Shown: positions 21,072 through 31,977, numbered from the stretch's first letter. The stretch: DNA of 64,000 bases from Amborella trichopoda (GCF_000471905.2 NW_006497735.1:1480330-1544329); one strand, 5' to 3'. Numbers and translations: made by a program. Notes: generated by a model from the sequence alone, not told the origin.

Positions 21072-22094
21072 TCAGGCTCTTGCAATAGCATGCAAAGATA
21101 TCTCTGGCACCACATCATCCTCTTGTGCCTCACCTGACCCAGCCTTGTGCACTTCTATAGTGGCTGAATCCACCACTTCTTCCTCCAACAACCCCTCAAC
21201 CCAAAATAATTTTTGGATTTTACACTTGTGGTTGTGAGTGAACTTCTCATCACAGTGATAACATATGCCCTTGTCTCTCATTTCTCATGCCTCTGCAGGA
21301 GTCAGCTTCCTTATGGTTGGAATGGGCTTGGAAGAGTGCCTACTACCACACCCTTGGTGTGGCTTTCTAAACTCCACCTTCTTCTTCACATTCATCTCTT
21401 CTTCATGAATTTTGGCAAGACTAAATACTTCAGGCAATGTAGTTGACTGAAGTTTTTGGACATCGAGCTGAATTTCCTCCTTTAATAGACTAAAATAAAG
21501 ATTGATCAAATAACCTTCAGACAACCCCCTAACTCGATCGGAGAGGCTATGAAATTCCTTCTGATATTCAAGTATAGTGGTGGATTGAATGAGTTTAGAA
21601 ATCTTGCCTGAAAAGACTTCACTTCTACTTGGCGCAATCCTCACATCCAATGCCTCCATGAATTTGTCCAAGCTGCTACTTACTACTCTTAAGGCTTCCC
21701 CCTCTACATTTAAGGAGGTGATGGTGAGCCATTGTTCATGTGGTACTAGTTGGTAGGAGAAGTACTATTTTTGCTTTGAAGAGCCACCTTGTAGGATTCT
21801 TCCCATCAAATCTTAAAAAGTCGAGCTTCATTGTCCTAGTTTGAATGCCCCCAATATAACTGTATGTCTGTGTGGTACCTACTTCACCTGAATTGCCACC
21901 TCATATTGCAGAAGCATGGGTACATTCGTTTTATCCTTCTGGGTCTCTGTTGTGGGGCCTCATCTTATCCAACCTCCTAAGAATCCTGTCCAACCTTTAC
22001 CCTTGTCTAGTTGTAGTTTCCCTCAACTGGTTCGAAACTTCTTTGAGTTATGTTGGATCTGGTGCAATCTAAAATCACTCACATCAGGAAATCC
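21072..22094 (-). pseudogene. Gag body and zinc knuckle, short-LTR chromovirus
   Basis: The frame 21285-21671 gives FMEALDVRIAPSRSEVFSGK, TTILEYQKEFHSLSDRVRGL and YFSLLKEEIQLDVQKLQSTT, a gag body; after one stop the frame 21072-21281 gives MRDKGICYHCDEKFTHNHKC K, a single knuckle. Further right, a piece reads NQLRETTTRQG, a stop, RLDRILRRLDKMRPHNRDPE G, coiled-coil-like gag N-terminal sequence, ending at the copia LTR. Confidence 0.75.
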
Positions 22095-22940
22095 TTGTGG
22101 GATTAAGATATTCCCAAATTATATGGATTGAGATATTATCATATTTTGTGGAATTGATTGAGATATTCTCATATTTGTGGGATTGAGATATTCCCATATT
22201 TTGTGGGATTGAGAGTTTTTCCTAAAAGAAATAAAAATCCAAAATGATTAGGACTCTTGGATCTATATCGTAGTTTTGAGATATATGTAAGATCTATAGG
22301 AAGTTTCATATTTAATATGGAATCCTAATCTTATATATATGGGATGAAAGTGCAGAGAATTGGTGTTCCTTATTTGGGTCGCTATATGGGAATGGTAGAT
22401 CCTCTAGAGAGAGAGGGAACTAGAGCCTCCTGTGTATAAGATGCAATTTTCTCTTAGAGAGAAGAAAGCTTCATTTGGACAAAAACATTGTGATGATGCC
22501 TCTTTTGGACTCTAAAAAATTGATAGACTTGTTTCTTGTAGAGAAGTGGTTCCCATTGATATTTTGGGTGGTTTCCCTTTTAGTAAGATAAAGTCTCGTT
22601 TGCTCTCAAATATTTCTTCCTTGACAATGGTCTAGTTATGGAAGAGAGATGAGAGATCAACAATGGTGCCGTTTGGGAAAGCAAGTTTAAAAGGATTTGC
22701 TCAACTTGTATTTTTGTCGAGGTTTGGTCCAAAATTTTTTATTTAACTTTCATTGGTATGGTGAATTTCAGTTTGTCATGCCCGTAGATGTATCCCTTTT
22801 AGGGTAAACCATATAAATATTTGTGTTATTGTTGTATGTGTTTCATATTTTATTTCTCATACTTTATTTGCCAAAAATCAACCTACCGGGTTTAAAGCTT
22901 CTGTGCACAACAAGTAGTATCAAAGCACAACATGTTCCTC
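22095..22940 (+). mobile_element. Ty1/copia LTR with PBS remnant, inside gag
   Basis: The stretch starts near TGTGGGATTAAGATA and ends near TTCTGTGCACAACA at about 22914, followed by AGTAGTATCAAAGC, close to the initiator tRNA-Met PBS (TGGTATCAGAGC). It has a TATATATA box near 22332-22340 and the late-LTR wording GTAGATGTATCCCTTTTAGG and ATATTTGTGTTATTGT common in plant copia LTRs. Its start holds about four 25-32 base repeats of GGGATTGAGATATTCCCATA. It splits the gag of the surrounding minus-strand element. No copia coding part remains. Confidence 0.6.
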
Positions 22941-23023
22941 CTGGGAGACTTGGGCTTCTCTTATTCTTTCCTCCATCTGAGCAGCAAGCGTGTTGGGAGG
23001 CCCATCCACCATGGTTGGATCAT
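22941..23023 (-). pseudogene. Gag start of the short-LTR chromovirus
   Basis: Right after the PBS the minus strand reads MVDGPPNTLAAQMEERIREA QVSQEEHVV, a plausible Gag N-terminus beginning at about 23013. It breaks off at the copia PBS remnant and picks up again on the other side of that insertion. Confidence 0.6.
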
Positions 23024-23035
23024 GCTCTGATACCA
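23024..23035 (-). other. Primer binding site (initiator tRNA-Met type)
   Basis: The minus strand reads TGGTATCAGAGC, a few bases from the LTR end that begins TGCTGTGTTCAG or TGTGTTCAG on the plus strand (23039 or 23042). Confidence 0.85.
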
Positions 23036-23038
23036 CTA

Positions 23039-23405
23039 TGCTGTGTTCAGATTTTGAAGATTGAAATTTAAACTTGTTTTTCTTGCTTCCTTGAGCTATG
23101 TTGCTAGAACACTGTTCAAAGATGACTCAAGATAAGAAGAGATAATCTCAGAAGGGAAATTGTATCGTTAGAAAATTCAAGAAAAAACTTCAAGATGATC
23201 CTCCAATGATTCAATTTCCATATTTACAAGACTCCACATGACTCAACATGCTTCTCGGCAACTAGCTACCAACATTCCTATTTTGTAGTTAACAATACCC
23301 CGCTAAAAGCTTATGGTTACATTTATTACCACATTCCTATTTTGTAGCTAACTACACACCACTAAAGACTACTTAATTGACCACAGTCCACGTTTGCATA
23401 CAATT
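23039..23405 (-). repeat. 5' LTR of the short-LTR chromovirus
   Basis: Starts at the PBS side with TG(C)TGTGTTCAG. The outer end is judged by eye near TTTGCATACA at about 23394-23403, since the partner LTR is missing. It contains a repeated word ACATTCCTATTTTGTAG at about 23271 and 23323. Confidence 0.55.
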
Positions 23406-23996
23406 TTTCTTTTTTTAGCCATATCACCATCGTTATATCCATATTTTACGGAAATGCCACCGACATTCTAATTGCAAGTCTAGGCCTTGCGTTGCGAACA
23501 AAAGTAGAGTGGAACCTCAAATATTACTGGTCTTTGCACTGCTCATATCTTGATATCTTAATCTGAAAAATTGAAGAACAAAAAGGATCTAAGCCTCTAA
23601 AAGTCATGTATATCGGAGCTCAATATTTAAACCATCAAGTTTTAAGTGCTTACATATTTGTAAGATTTCTAAAAGTTTTAGGGCTTCACATTTCATAAGT
23701 GATGGGGCAATATAAAGCGAGTTTTATCGAAATAAAAATCGCTTCTTGACTATTTAACACTTTACTCTTTTCAATTGTTCCTACTCAAATTCATGTGTAT
23801 TTTGATAGGCATTTTCAAAATAAATAAAAATATACAAGTAAATATTAAATATTAAATATCTTAATGCATTTTGAGAAACCTCCCCGATATAAAATTTTGG
23901 ATTATAATGATGGTTTTCAAAACCAAGTCAACCAAGAATTGCATCTTTGAGCATGGTCGAAGTGCGATTTTATTTTCTCTTCATAAAGCATACGAC
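23406..23996. other. Intergenic, nothing recognised
   Basis: AT-rich sequence without convincing frames or strong repeats. It may be the old insertion target of the chromovirus. Confidence 0.5.
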
Positions 23997-24520
23997 TAGG
24001 GGAGGCAATGGGTCAGGTTCGGTTGGACCTGGAACTAGACCCGAATAGTATTCGGGTTTAGATTTTGGACCCGGACCCAACCCATTATGTCTAAAAGTTG
24101 AACCCATACCTATTCCCGTCGGGTCTGGTTGGGTCCATTGCCACCGTCACTATGAGCTTCATTATTTTTGCTATTTTTTACTATTATATAAATATATTAT
24201 TGGCAACAAAGTCACAATCACCTGCCATTAAATTTCAAGTCGTCTGATTTGTTATTTAATAGCTAAAGATGACTACAAATTCTTATTGCATCCGATCCTT
24301 TATACACCCAAACAAATAGGCCTTGAAGTAGTTTATCTCCAATAGTTTACGGGTACGGGCTGGGTCTAAGTGGACCTGGACCCAGACCAGAATAGTGTTC
24401 AGGTCCAGGTTTTGGACCCGGACTCGACCTGTCAGGTCCAAATGTTGGACCCATACTTGGACTCCTGTCGGGTATCACCGGTGAGTCCTACGTCGGGTTC
24501 GGGTCATAGTTAGCAAATCT
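23997..24520. repeat. Two GGGTCC-rich DNA-element remnants
   Basis: The first (about 23997-24152) starts CTAGGGGAGGCAATGGGTCA and ends GGTCCATTGCCACCGTCAC, so its ends are inverted copies of each other. The inside is rich in GGACCCGGACCC and GGTTCGGTTGGACC. The second (about 24345-24520) repeats the same inner wording (GGACCTGGACCCAGACCAGA, GTCCAGGTTTTGGACCCGGA). Ends of the AGGGGTGGCAATGGGTC type are common in small plant hAT-like elements; the class is an inference. Confidence 0.6.
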
Positions 24521-24840
24521 TCGTTTAAAACATGATTGTTTTCAAACAAATCAGTTAAAAACTCCTAGTTTTTCAAAGAATCTGCAAAAAATCATGTTTT
24601 TTTAATCGAACCGATATAAATCCGTATTTGATCTTTTTATAGAAGAGCTTTTCAAAAATACTTGTTCCTTATAACTTTATTTCTTCATTAACATAATATT
24701 ATTGAATTTTAGTTTAAAGATAATATTAACAATGAGAGCAATAAAAATTTCACCATTGAGTTCCCTTAAAAAAATGTACGAAAATATACAAACAATATAT
24801 TCTCCAAAAAAAGTAATGAAAACAATCGTATATCTCAAGA
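24521..24840. other. Intergenic, AT-rich
   Basis: AT-rich, no recognised feature. The 78-residue minus-strand open frame here is partly formed by the foldback element and is not supported. Confidence 0.45.
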
Positions 24841-25040
24841 GAGTAATGATCTTATGAGACTCTCCTACACCCATGTGTGTAGGACCCCAAATGATCACTA
24901 TTAAAGTTGGCACAGATATTTAGAAAAGTTATCACATGAGTATGAGACTTGACTCTTCTAGAGATCTGTGTCAAATTTAATGGTGATCCTTTGAGGTCCT
25001 ACACATATGGGTATGGGAGGGTCTCATAGGATCATTACTC
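24841..25040. mobile_element. Foldback (MITE-like) element with 77-bp arms
   Basis: Arms at 24841-24917 and 24964-25040 are inverted, imperfect copies of each other, each 77 bases, with a 46-base loop. Outer words: GAGTAATGATCTTATGAGAC and GTCTCATAGGATCATTACTC. The similarity goes on weakly for some 8 bases outward. No coding capacity. I cannot assign a superfamily because no clear target duplication stands out. Confidence 0.8.
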
Positions 25041-25872
25041 ATCTCAAATAATAGGTACAATTAGAAGAAAAGTAACCCAAATTTTTTTTTATTTTTTCTT
25101 ATTTTTAACCTATAGTGTCCTTATAAAGAGCAAGAGAGAGATTCAAGGATACAAAAGATTTAGTTAGCTAGAAATTCAATACAAGATTTGAATTTGTTTA
25201 AGCATTTTGTTTTGTTTTTTTATGCATAGACAAGTTTAACTAATTTTATATTTTATCTTCTATCTCATTACTGTATACAACATAGCATTTTGGATGGACC
25301 ACTATTTTACATATTTGGTCTTTGAGTTTTCTTTTAATTAATTGTAATCCCTTATCGAATGTGTTTATTTATTTTTCTTTGAAAAATAATCCTATATCTT
25401 GGTTCACAGTTCTTGTTATTTGCTTATTAGTTCTTGTGTTTAGTATTGTTGTTGTTATTTCTTTTTATGGTCCTAATAAATTTACGATATGTTTTACATT
25501 GTGACAACAGAGTAAGCATTGTTATTGGAGTTATTGAAAGTTTCAACAAAAATATATCAAGTATTACTCTAATAACACTAGTAAGGCTATAAAATTAGTA
25601 TTTAACAGCTTTAATATATTTGTACAATAGCTGCAAATTATAATCATATATTGTGTCATCACTACATATTTAATTTTTTTTATTATATTTTTTGAACCAA
25701 ATCTGAAATATTCGTATTTCTATAATGTACCTTATTTTTTTGGACATCTGTATTTTTTAGCTGATTTTTTGTCCAAATTTTAAAAATAAAATCGATTTAT
25801 TATCGATATTTTTTGATCCGCCGAAATTGTATTGTTACCCGAGGATCAATTGCCAACGCTACATACGCCTCA
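25041..25872. other. Intergenic and upstream region of the WRKY gene
   Basis: AT-rich; no coding frames. A run near 25680-25800 is rich in T and A with TATCGATATTTTTTGATCCG. Likely includes distal promoter sequence of the WRKY gene. Confidence 0.4.
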
Positions 25873-25880
25873 TATATAAA
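25873..25880 (+). promoter_or_regulatory. Candidate TATA box of the WRKY gene
   Basis: TATATAAA in an otherwise mixed sequence, about 660 bases before the start codon. Transcription from about 25905 would give a 5' leader of roughly 640 bases, if not spliced. A CT-rich stretch (26033-26140) follows, as is common in plant leaders. No transcript data are at hand. Confidence 0.4.
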
Positions 25881-26172
25881 ACGGCATCCTGTTTTTTCGT
25901 GGGCAAGACGTTATTTCATTAGCTGAAACCCAGTGGAGGGTATTTTAGTCATTACAACAAAAGCAGTTAAACTTGTGTAACGTTCTGGTGGTGGGTGGGC
26001 CATCTCAGGCGTTATTTTTAGATAATGCAACACTCTCTCTCATCTGGAATTGTCCCTTTCTCTCTCTACAATACTGTAATTTTCTCTCTCTAATTTTCTT
26101 TTTCGCTCTCTACAAAAACTCATTCTCTCTCTGCAATTCTCTTTTGGTCCTTTTGCCATTAAAAGCCCCGCG

Positions 26173-26178
26173 GTCAAA
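26173..26178 (-). promoter_or_regulatory. W-box-like motif in the WRKY leader
   Basis: GGTCAA, the reverse of TTGACC, the DNA word bound by WRKY proteins. Another core (GTCAA) follows at about 26193, and TTGACA lies at 26516-26521 just before the start codon. WRKY genes often control themselves through such sites; that this one does is an inference. Confidence 0.3.
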
Positions 26179-26180
26179 CG

Positions 26181-26462
26181 ATGCTCCTCTTCGTCAAACA
26201 TCTTCTCATCTCCTTTTTTCCCAAAACCCACACCCCAACTTTACAAAAAAAACACAAAAAAACACGACTTTCTCTTTCCTCCACTCTCTATCTCTCTCTA
26301 AAAAACGCAAAATTCTGTTCATTTCTCTGCAAAAAAAAGAGCCGAAATCTTAACGGAAAAATTCTGTTCATTTCTCTGCAAAAAAAGAGCCGAAAGCTTA
26401 ACGTTGTGCTCTTTTCGTTGCTGCTATCATATTTTCATGGTAGTGGTGATGGAAGAGTTTAG
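26181..26462 (+). other. Upstream open reading frame in the WRKY leader (93 codons)
   Basis: An ATG at 26181 opens a 93-codon frame that ends 80 bases before the main start. It is rich in Lys, Ser and Leu and resembles no protein I know, and its middle is made by the 48-49 bp duplication. If the leader is transcribed as predicted, ribosomes would meet this ATG first and the frame could lower translation of the WRKY protein. Confidence 0.3.
26309..26405. repeat. 49-bp tandem duplication in the WRKY leader
   Basis: AAAATTCTGTTCATTTCTCT and the following GCAAAAAAAGAGCCGAAA, CTTAACG occur twice, starting at 26309 and 26358, with one substitution (ATCTTAACG against AGCTTAACG) and an A-run difference. 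Confidence 0.85.
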
Positions 26463-26496
26463 GGTTCTGTTGTTTTGTTACATTATCTCCTCTTAA
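26437..26496 (+). other. Second upstream open reading frame (19 codons)
   Basis: ATG at 26437 to TAA at 26494-26496, encoding MVVVMEEFRVLLFCYIISS. It overlaps the end of the first upstream frame in another frame and ends 45 bases before the main ATG. Confidence 0.3.
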
Positions 26497-26541
26497 TTCA
26501 CACTGTTTTTTCAAATTGACATCAATTTTGAAGCTCTATTA

Positions 26542-26991
26542 ATGGCGGGTGTTGGTGAAAATGGCGCTTCGGCTTCGTCTAATGCAGACTGGAGCGCACC
26601 AGCTCCGAGTCCGAGGTCTTTTATCTCTACATTTTTTGGAGGAGACGATTCCTCATCTGGGAAGCCTTTCCTGCTCGGTCTAGAGAGGGAAAAGGGCGAG
26701 AGAGAGAGCTTTGATGGTGGATTCTGGCAGAGATCTGGTTTCTCTGGCATGGGGTTCCGGAAAGAGTCTAGTTTTTCGGGCGGAGTTGATGGAAAAGGGA
26801 ACGATAGGGAAAAGGGAGGGAGTCTCATTGAGAGGAGAGGGAATGGAGGGGTCCCAAGAATTAATGTGGCGAGGTTCAGATCGCTTAGCCCTCTGTCTTC
26901 TCCTGCTGTTCAGTCTCCTTACCTTACAATTCCTCCGGGTCTTAGCCCCACCACCTTGCTTGATTCTCCGGTACTTCTCTCGAATTCAAAG
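26542..26991 (+). CDS. WRKY2-like: WRKY2-like group I WRKY transcription factor, exon 1
   Basis: The gene encodes a sequence-specific nuclear DNA-binding regulator that recognises W-boxes (TTGACC/T). Joining the five exons gives 826 residues in one open frame. Exon 1 (residues 1-150) starts MAGVGENGASASSNADWSAP, like WRKY2 of Arabidopsis (known to start MAGFDENV), and ends with LTIPPGLSPTTLLDSPVLLS NSK. It has several Ser-Pro pairs (APSPRS, SLSPLSSPAVQSPY, LSPTTLLDSP) that in WRKY2/WRKY34/WRKY33 relatives are MAP kinase sites. The start is the first in-frame ATG after the leader. The exon ends AAG before GTAGGG, phase 0. WRKY2 in Arabidopsis acts in zygote asymmetry, pollen and seed germination; the same role here is only an inference. 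At 826 residues the protein is longer than Arabidopsis WRKY2 (about 690). Confidence 0.9.
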
Positions 26992-29024
26992 GTAGGGACC
27001 ACTCTCTCTATTAACTCCTGTTTGGAGGGAAAAGATTATCCATTCTATTCACTTGCTGGCTCGTTCTATTTATTGGTGCACAATTATTGATATTGTTAAT
27101 GTACCTGATATTGTTAATGTACCTGTCTCTCTTTATGCATATATTTATCTCTCTGCGTGCGATATTACTCATGCAGCTCTCTCTCTCTGTAGATACATAT
27201 AGATATCTATCTATCTATGCATGCTTGTATCTCTGTTTCTCTTTGTAGAGAATTATAGATTATCTCTTTGTGGAGAATTATAGATTTATTGTTTATCTCT
27301 CTCTAGCTTGCAATGTTGATTAGTACAGCATTACTGATATTTTTCATGCAGCTCTCTCCTCTCTCTCTTCTTTCTTCCATGTTGAATAGTAATGTATTTA
27401 CTGGTACGGCGTTACTGATATTGCTCATGTAGCTCTCTCCTGCTCTCCTGCTCCTCCATCCCCTGTGTATTTATCTATTATCTAGTTGTGTCTCCGCTGA
27501 TTTACAAATATTTTTCACGTTACTAGCTCTCACTGTGTGTGTGTGTGCCCACCTATCTCTGTAGAGCATGTATGCATGTATATTTGTTTTCGGTACTGAC
27601 CCTAAATAGTTAGGATAAGGCTTTGCTGACGATGATGTCTATGTGTCTTCTATCTGTTTGTGCAGAGTGCAGACCGGGTTCATATAATTAGCTTGCTTGG
27701 TGTTTGGTGTTCTGAGATTGTGGTGCTTATCTGATTAGACAGAATGCATGTTAGGATGGATTTAGTTAGTATGATGCATTTGTTTGTTTTGTCTTAATTC
27801 TTATGGTATCCCAATGTACTTGGGATGGACTGAGATCGGTCATTGGATTATAGAGTTTTAAATTACTCATGGTTTTTCCCTCCTAGATTCCTGGGCATTC
27901 CATGATATCTCATATTTGATTTTAGATGAAGTTCAATGTATAACATGAGACTTATTTTGGCTTACATTTAAGAATCGTTGTCCGTGTTTATGTGTAGAGC
28001 ATAGAGACTAATTTTAGCTTGCAATTTGGAAGGGTGTTTATCTGAACTGCACTGATTGCTCTTAGTTGCATCCCATCTATTTTTCAGTGCTTATATCATT
28101 TTTTTTTGTTGGAAATGAGATTCTTTTGTGCACAATGTGGTTAGTTCAGCTAAAACCCTATCTTTAACACAAGCTATAATTGTGAAGGATTATAACATGC
28201 TCAGGAATCCATATGGGATATGCTTGTCACTCTTGTTATATTAATGAATTAAATGGTGATGCTATTCATCATCTACTTCATCTTAAAACATTGCTTAAGT
28301 CATTTGCCATAAATAACTCTACATACTAAGATTGTTTCGGCTTTCTCTTTCGTTACATTTAGTTTTAAAATCTTTTATTACATGCTAACGCTTCTCTTTG
28401 CTCAAACTTACTATTTTTATCTGGTAATGTTTCACAGTATGTGGTTGTCCGGTCCTTTATCAAATTAGTTAATTTTGGTACTAGGAAAGTATGCGCAACT
28501 TTATTATGATTTTTGTTTGATGAAATGTGATATGAAATTGTTTCTGCATATGGATTAGTTGAGATGTTCTGTTGTAAGTTTTATGAAAGCAGCTTTTCAC
28601 ATAAATACGAAATAACCTGCTGCCTTTTTATTGTACTATATTCTTAAGGATGCTAATTGGCTAAAATTCTGGAAACTAGCTTTCTGCTTTAGAATTGCAG
28701 TTTAAGGAATTTTGTTTTCTCAGATTTATGGCCATATGCACTTCTTTATAATCTCAAATTTATGACCATATGCACTGATTCCCTGTCTACCTCTTCAATA
28801 AGTGTTAATGGTATTCTTAATTGTTTTATGCCATAAATACCCAGATACCTTCTGTGTATGAAATATGGCAATGCACCTCGACCACATATTTTTGATGAAA
28901 CTGATCTTGCTCTCTCTCTATGTGTGTGTGTGTGTGTTGTGTGTGCCTGCATGTGATCTCGCATTTGTGTTCATGCCTGTGTTCACGTTTGTTTTTCCCA
29001 TTTGATGATGAATCATGATTTCAG
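26992..29024 (+). other. WRKY intron 1 (2033 bp)
   Basis: GT-AG intron between codons 150 and 151. It is T-rich and contains CTCTCT microsatellite tracts (27170-27480), a GT/TG run at about 27534-27547 and 28921-28945, and at 27598-27640 a GGATAAGGCTTTGCTGACGA-type word typical of retroposon 3' ends. No coding exon is seen. Confidence 0.75.
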
Positions 29025-29213
29025 GCTCAACCTTCCCCAACAACTGGAACTTTTCCATTTCCACCTCTCAGTCAAAATAGTTCAGAATCAGTTGCAGCTG
29101 CGTCTGATGCAAATAGGGACGAAGATATTGATGACTTTGATCCTTCCTCATTTGTTTTCAAGCCTCATGTAGATTCAGTCTCGGTGTCTTTCTTGCAAGA
29201 TGCAATCAACCAG
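29025..29213 (+). CDS. WRKY2-like: WRKY2-like, exon 2
   Basis: Residues 151-213, phase 0 on both sides. It begins AQPSPTTGTFPFPPLSQNSS, which in WRKY2/20/33 relatives directly follows the NS(K/N) of exon 1 and completes the Ser-Pro cluster (PSPTTG is the strongest match). Acidic part DANRDEDIDDFDPSSFVFKP follows, a possible activation segment. Acceptor TTTCAG, donor CAG before GTAATT. Confidence 0.9.
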
Positions 29214-31977
29214 GTAATTATTGGCTGGCAGTTTGCTTGCAGCTGAGAATGGTTACATACACGTGGTATTCCTAAAACTCCATGTAATTCCTGGCTTACA
29301 ATTAATAACTGCATAATTTTCTCTGGGGTTATGATTATGCAACCATCTTTTTACACTGTCCCAATTGTTTTAAATGAGTGGCAGCCTGTTGGTCTGGCAT
29401 TAAGTTTTTATCTTTGCTGATAATTTTGTAGGATACTATTTTAACCAATATAATTCATTGGAATCTCATTGCATTGCATCTATTTTAGAGATTCGAGGGA
29501 GAAACTGGGCATGTTCAATGCTTGCTAATTTATTTTACGAGTAGTATCTGGTTGTTTAATGTTTTGGAGGTACATATGATTGTAATTTTCACAAGAATCG
29601 GGCATTGTCTAGATGGATGCGCTCTGGCGTTGTCTTGATGGATGTGCTTTTGGGATTTGGTTAACAAAGTTGAACAAGTTAAGGGTGTTTGGTTGGATAT
29701 GCTTTTCGTTTGACCTGATGCTTCACGTGATTTGACCTAGTTTTAGCCTGTATTTGCATGACCTCAGCTTTATGGAGTATATTTTCAAATAATAACCTTT
29801 AAAACAGTGCTCAAGACCTTGTTTTGAGATTTTCTGGCTCATCAAAGTCGACGGGACTCACAGGGTCCCCATGTTTTATTATGAGCAGGTTTAAGTGAGA
29901 TTTCAGTTTTTAAATGTTATTACCAAAATATACTGTGGGTCTTGTGGTATGTATTGGCCCATTTAGTCTTGGTCTCAATTTTGAATCCTGCAGTTGGCAC
30001 AAAACTCTTTTCTAAAATTGAAAAACTGAGGTGAATGAACTTGGTTTTGATTATGACTAAGTTCAAGTTTTCGAAAACTGCTTTAAAGATAGCGTATCAT
30101 CCTGAACTTTAGACATATTGACTATCAAATGACTACAATATCGCAGAAAAAGGATTTTTGGGTGAGGCATTGTTGGGAAGAAACATATATCATAAAGGAA
30201 TTTCTTGAGGCTTATGGGGCTTCGGTGAGCAGCCTACTAATTGGTTCTCTAAGTTTCCTGATAACGTGCTGATGCTACGGGGTGCAATGTTACTTAAAGA
30301 ATGTTCAAGAACATGAATTTCTTCAAATGGTTATTTTTTATAAAATTTGATGCCTTTGGTGGAAAGAATAGAGAAGTAGAATCTAGCTTAAAACCGATGT
30401 TGTCCATCATAAGTTTAATAATTCTGTAACTTAACTGTTAAAATATTGACCAAGAATGAGGATTTGCCGAGTGCACCAAAATACGTTGAACCAATTAGAG
30501 CATGTTTTGTAATTTGATATCTACTATGGTTCATGAAAAATGAAAATTAAGTTTATCAAGTTGCTCGGTAAACTATATGAACTTTTTAATCCAATTCAGG
30601 GGAATATGCGACCCATATCTCAGAGGTGCATAAGTTTAAGGGTATCCACAAAGAGCACTTTAGATTCTGGGACATGAGTCAATAATTGCTTATTGGGACT
30701 ATAAAATTATTAGAACTCTTTGAGGGGTGAACTTTAACCAACTGCAAATATGCAGATGCCAAATTTATAAGATATGGGGTGGAGAGCAATCGAGTTCTTA
30801 TCTTATTAAAAAAAGCTTGGTTCTTGTTATCATTCATCATCATCATCTAAGCCTTATCCCAACTGTTTGGGACTGCCAAATATTTTCATGCATGCCCATA
30901 AAATATTAGGATTGAGTTAACACTTGTTACAATATTATGCCTAGAAGTACAATAATCAAAGATCATGTTTATTGACGCAGCTGAAAGAAACATCAAATGC
31001 CTGAATGGCCTTCTTAATGAAAGACTGGTCTATATTATCACATAGGATCTCTCTCAGCAATCATGTATAGCTGCTGTACAAGAAATTCTGATCATAAGTT
31101 TTGCACCTTGGATGAAATATCTGTTTAAAGATTGATGGAGTTGAAAGCAATGACCAAACATCACTTTATGTACTTTCAGCTGTTGTGATCTTTATTTATC
31201 TTTAAACTCATGCGTCGTGGTAAGCAAGGAGATAAAAAGATCTGACAGAGATTTTATTTGGAAAAATATGTTCTTCATTTATGAAGGTTTTCCAATCGTT
31301 GTCGAGCTAGATGAAACAAGTGATTTACAACATGCTTACTTATGAGGCAAATTATGTAGCATAAAAGATTGCATCAGCTGTGGGGAGAGTTTTAGGGATG
31401 TTGTGTTACATTTTTTCATTCTCGCCTTTTTTTTTTTTTCTTTTTACTTTTTTTTTTTTATGTGGCTTTGCGGTTGTTGTCTATCTAAAAGGGAAAAAAT
31501 GATCTGTATGGTGGGTCTCTATGTTTACTGTACAGTAATTTATAATATTGTGAGGTGTACTTGTAAGGTCATCCCTCAAAGTTGTCTACAGAACACCTTA
31601 ATGAATAGATTACTGGTTGATCATCTCCCTCGGGGTTCCTCAGGGTTACCTTCATTTAGAAGGTCCCATTGGATTGTCATAAGCATTACGCTGATATTTT
31701 GAGGTTCTATCTCATGTGCATGATAGATTTTTCTATTATCATTATTTTCCTCTTATCTTGATTGCTTAATGTATGATTATATCGATGTACGAGTGACACA
31801 AACAACATACTGATGACGTGTTCATTCTCTGGCTTTGTGATGTTCAAAGGGGCTTTTCCTTCTAATGTTCCCATCATTACTACTGTTGATATGTAGGCTA
31901 GTAATGGTAACCTGCTTAGTTCTTTATTGTATTGCACTGAGTATAAGTATCATTGATATTGCCTCCTTGTCATCCAG
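29214..31977 (+). other. WRKY intron 2 (2764 bp)
   Basis: GT-AG intron. It includes AGTTAAGGGTGTTTGGTTGG (29680) wording seen in small hAT-like elements, a retroposon-tail word in reverse at 30834-30880 (CATCATCATCATCTAAGCCT and TTATCCCAACTG), and T-runs near 31430-31460. The open frames inside are not supported as exons. Confidence 0.75.

Larger units (their letters stand above)
18723..23405 (-). mobile_element. Short-LTR chromovirus-type gypsy element, 3' end missing
   Basis: From right to left on the minus strand: short 5' LTR, PBS, gag start, copia LTR insertion, rest of gag with one zinc knuckle, protease, RT, RNase H, integrase. The integrase core breaks off at 18723 at the edge of the Tat LTR, so the Tat element most likely jumped into it and the rest lies beyond the Tat 5' end, left of the window. 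The short LTR (about 0.36 kb) and knuckle of CYHCDEKFTHNHKC type suggest a Reina-like or related chromovirus; this clade call is tentative. Confidence 0.75.
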
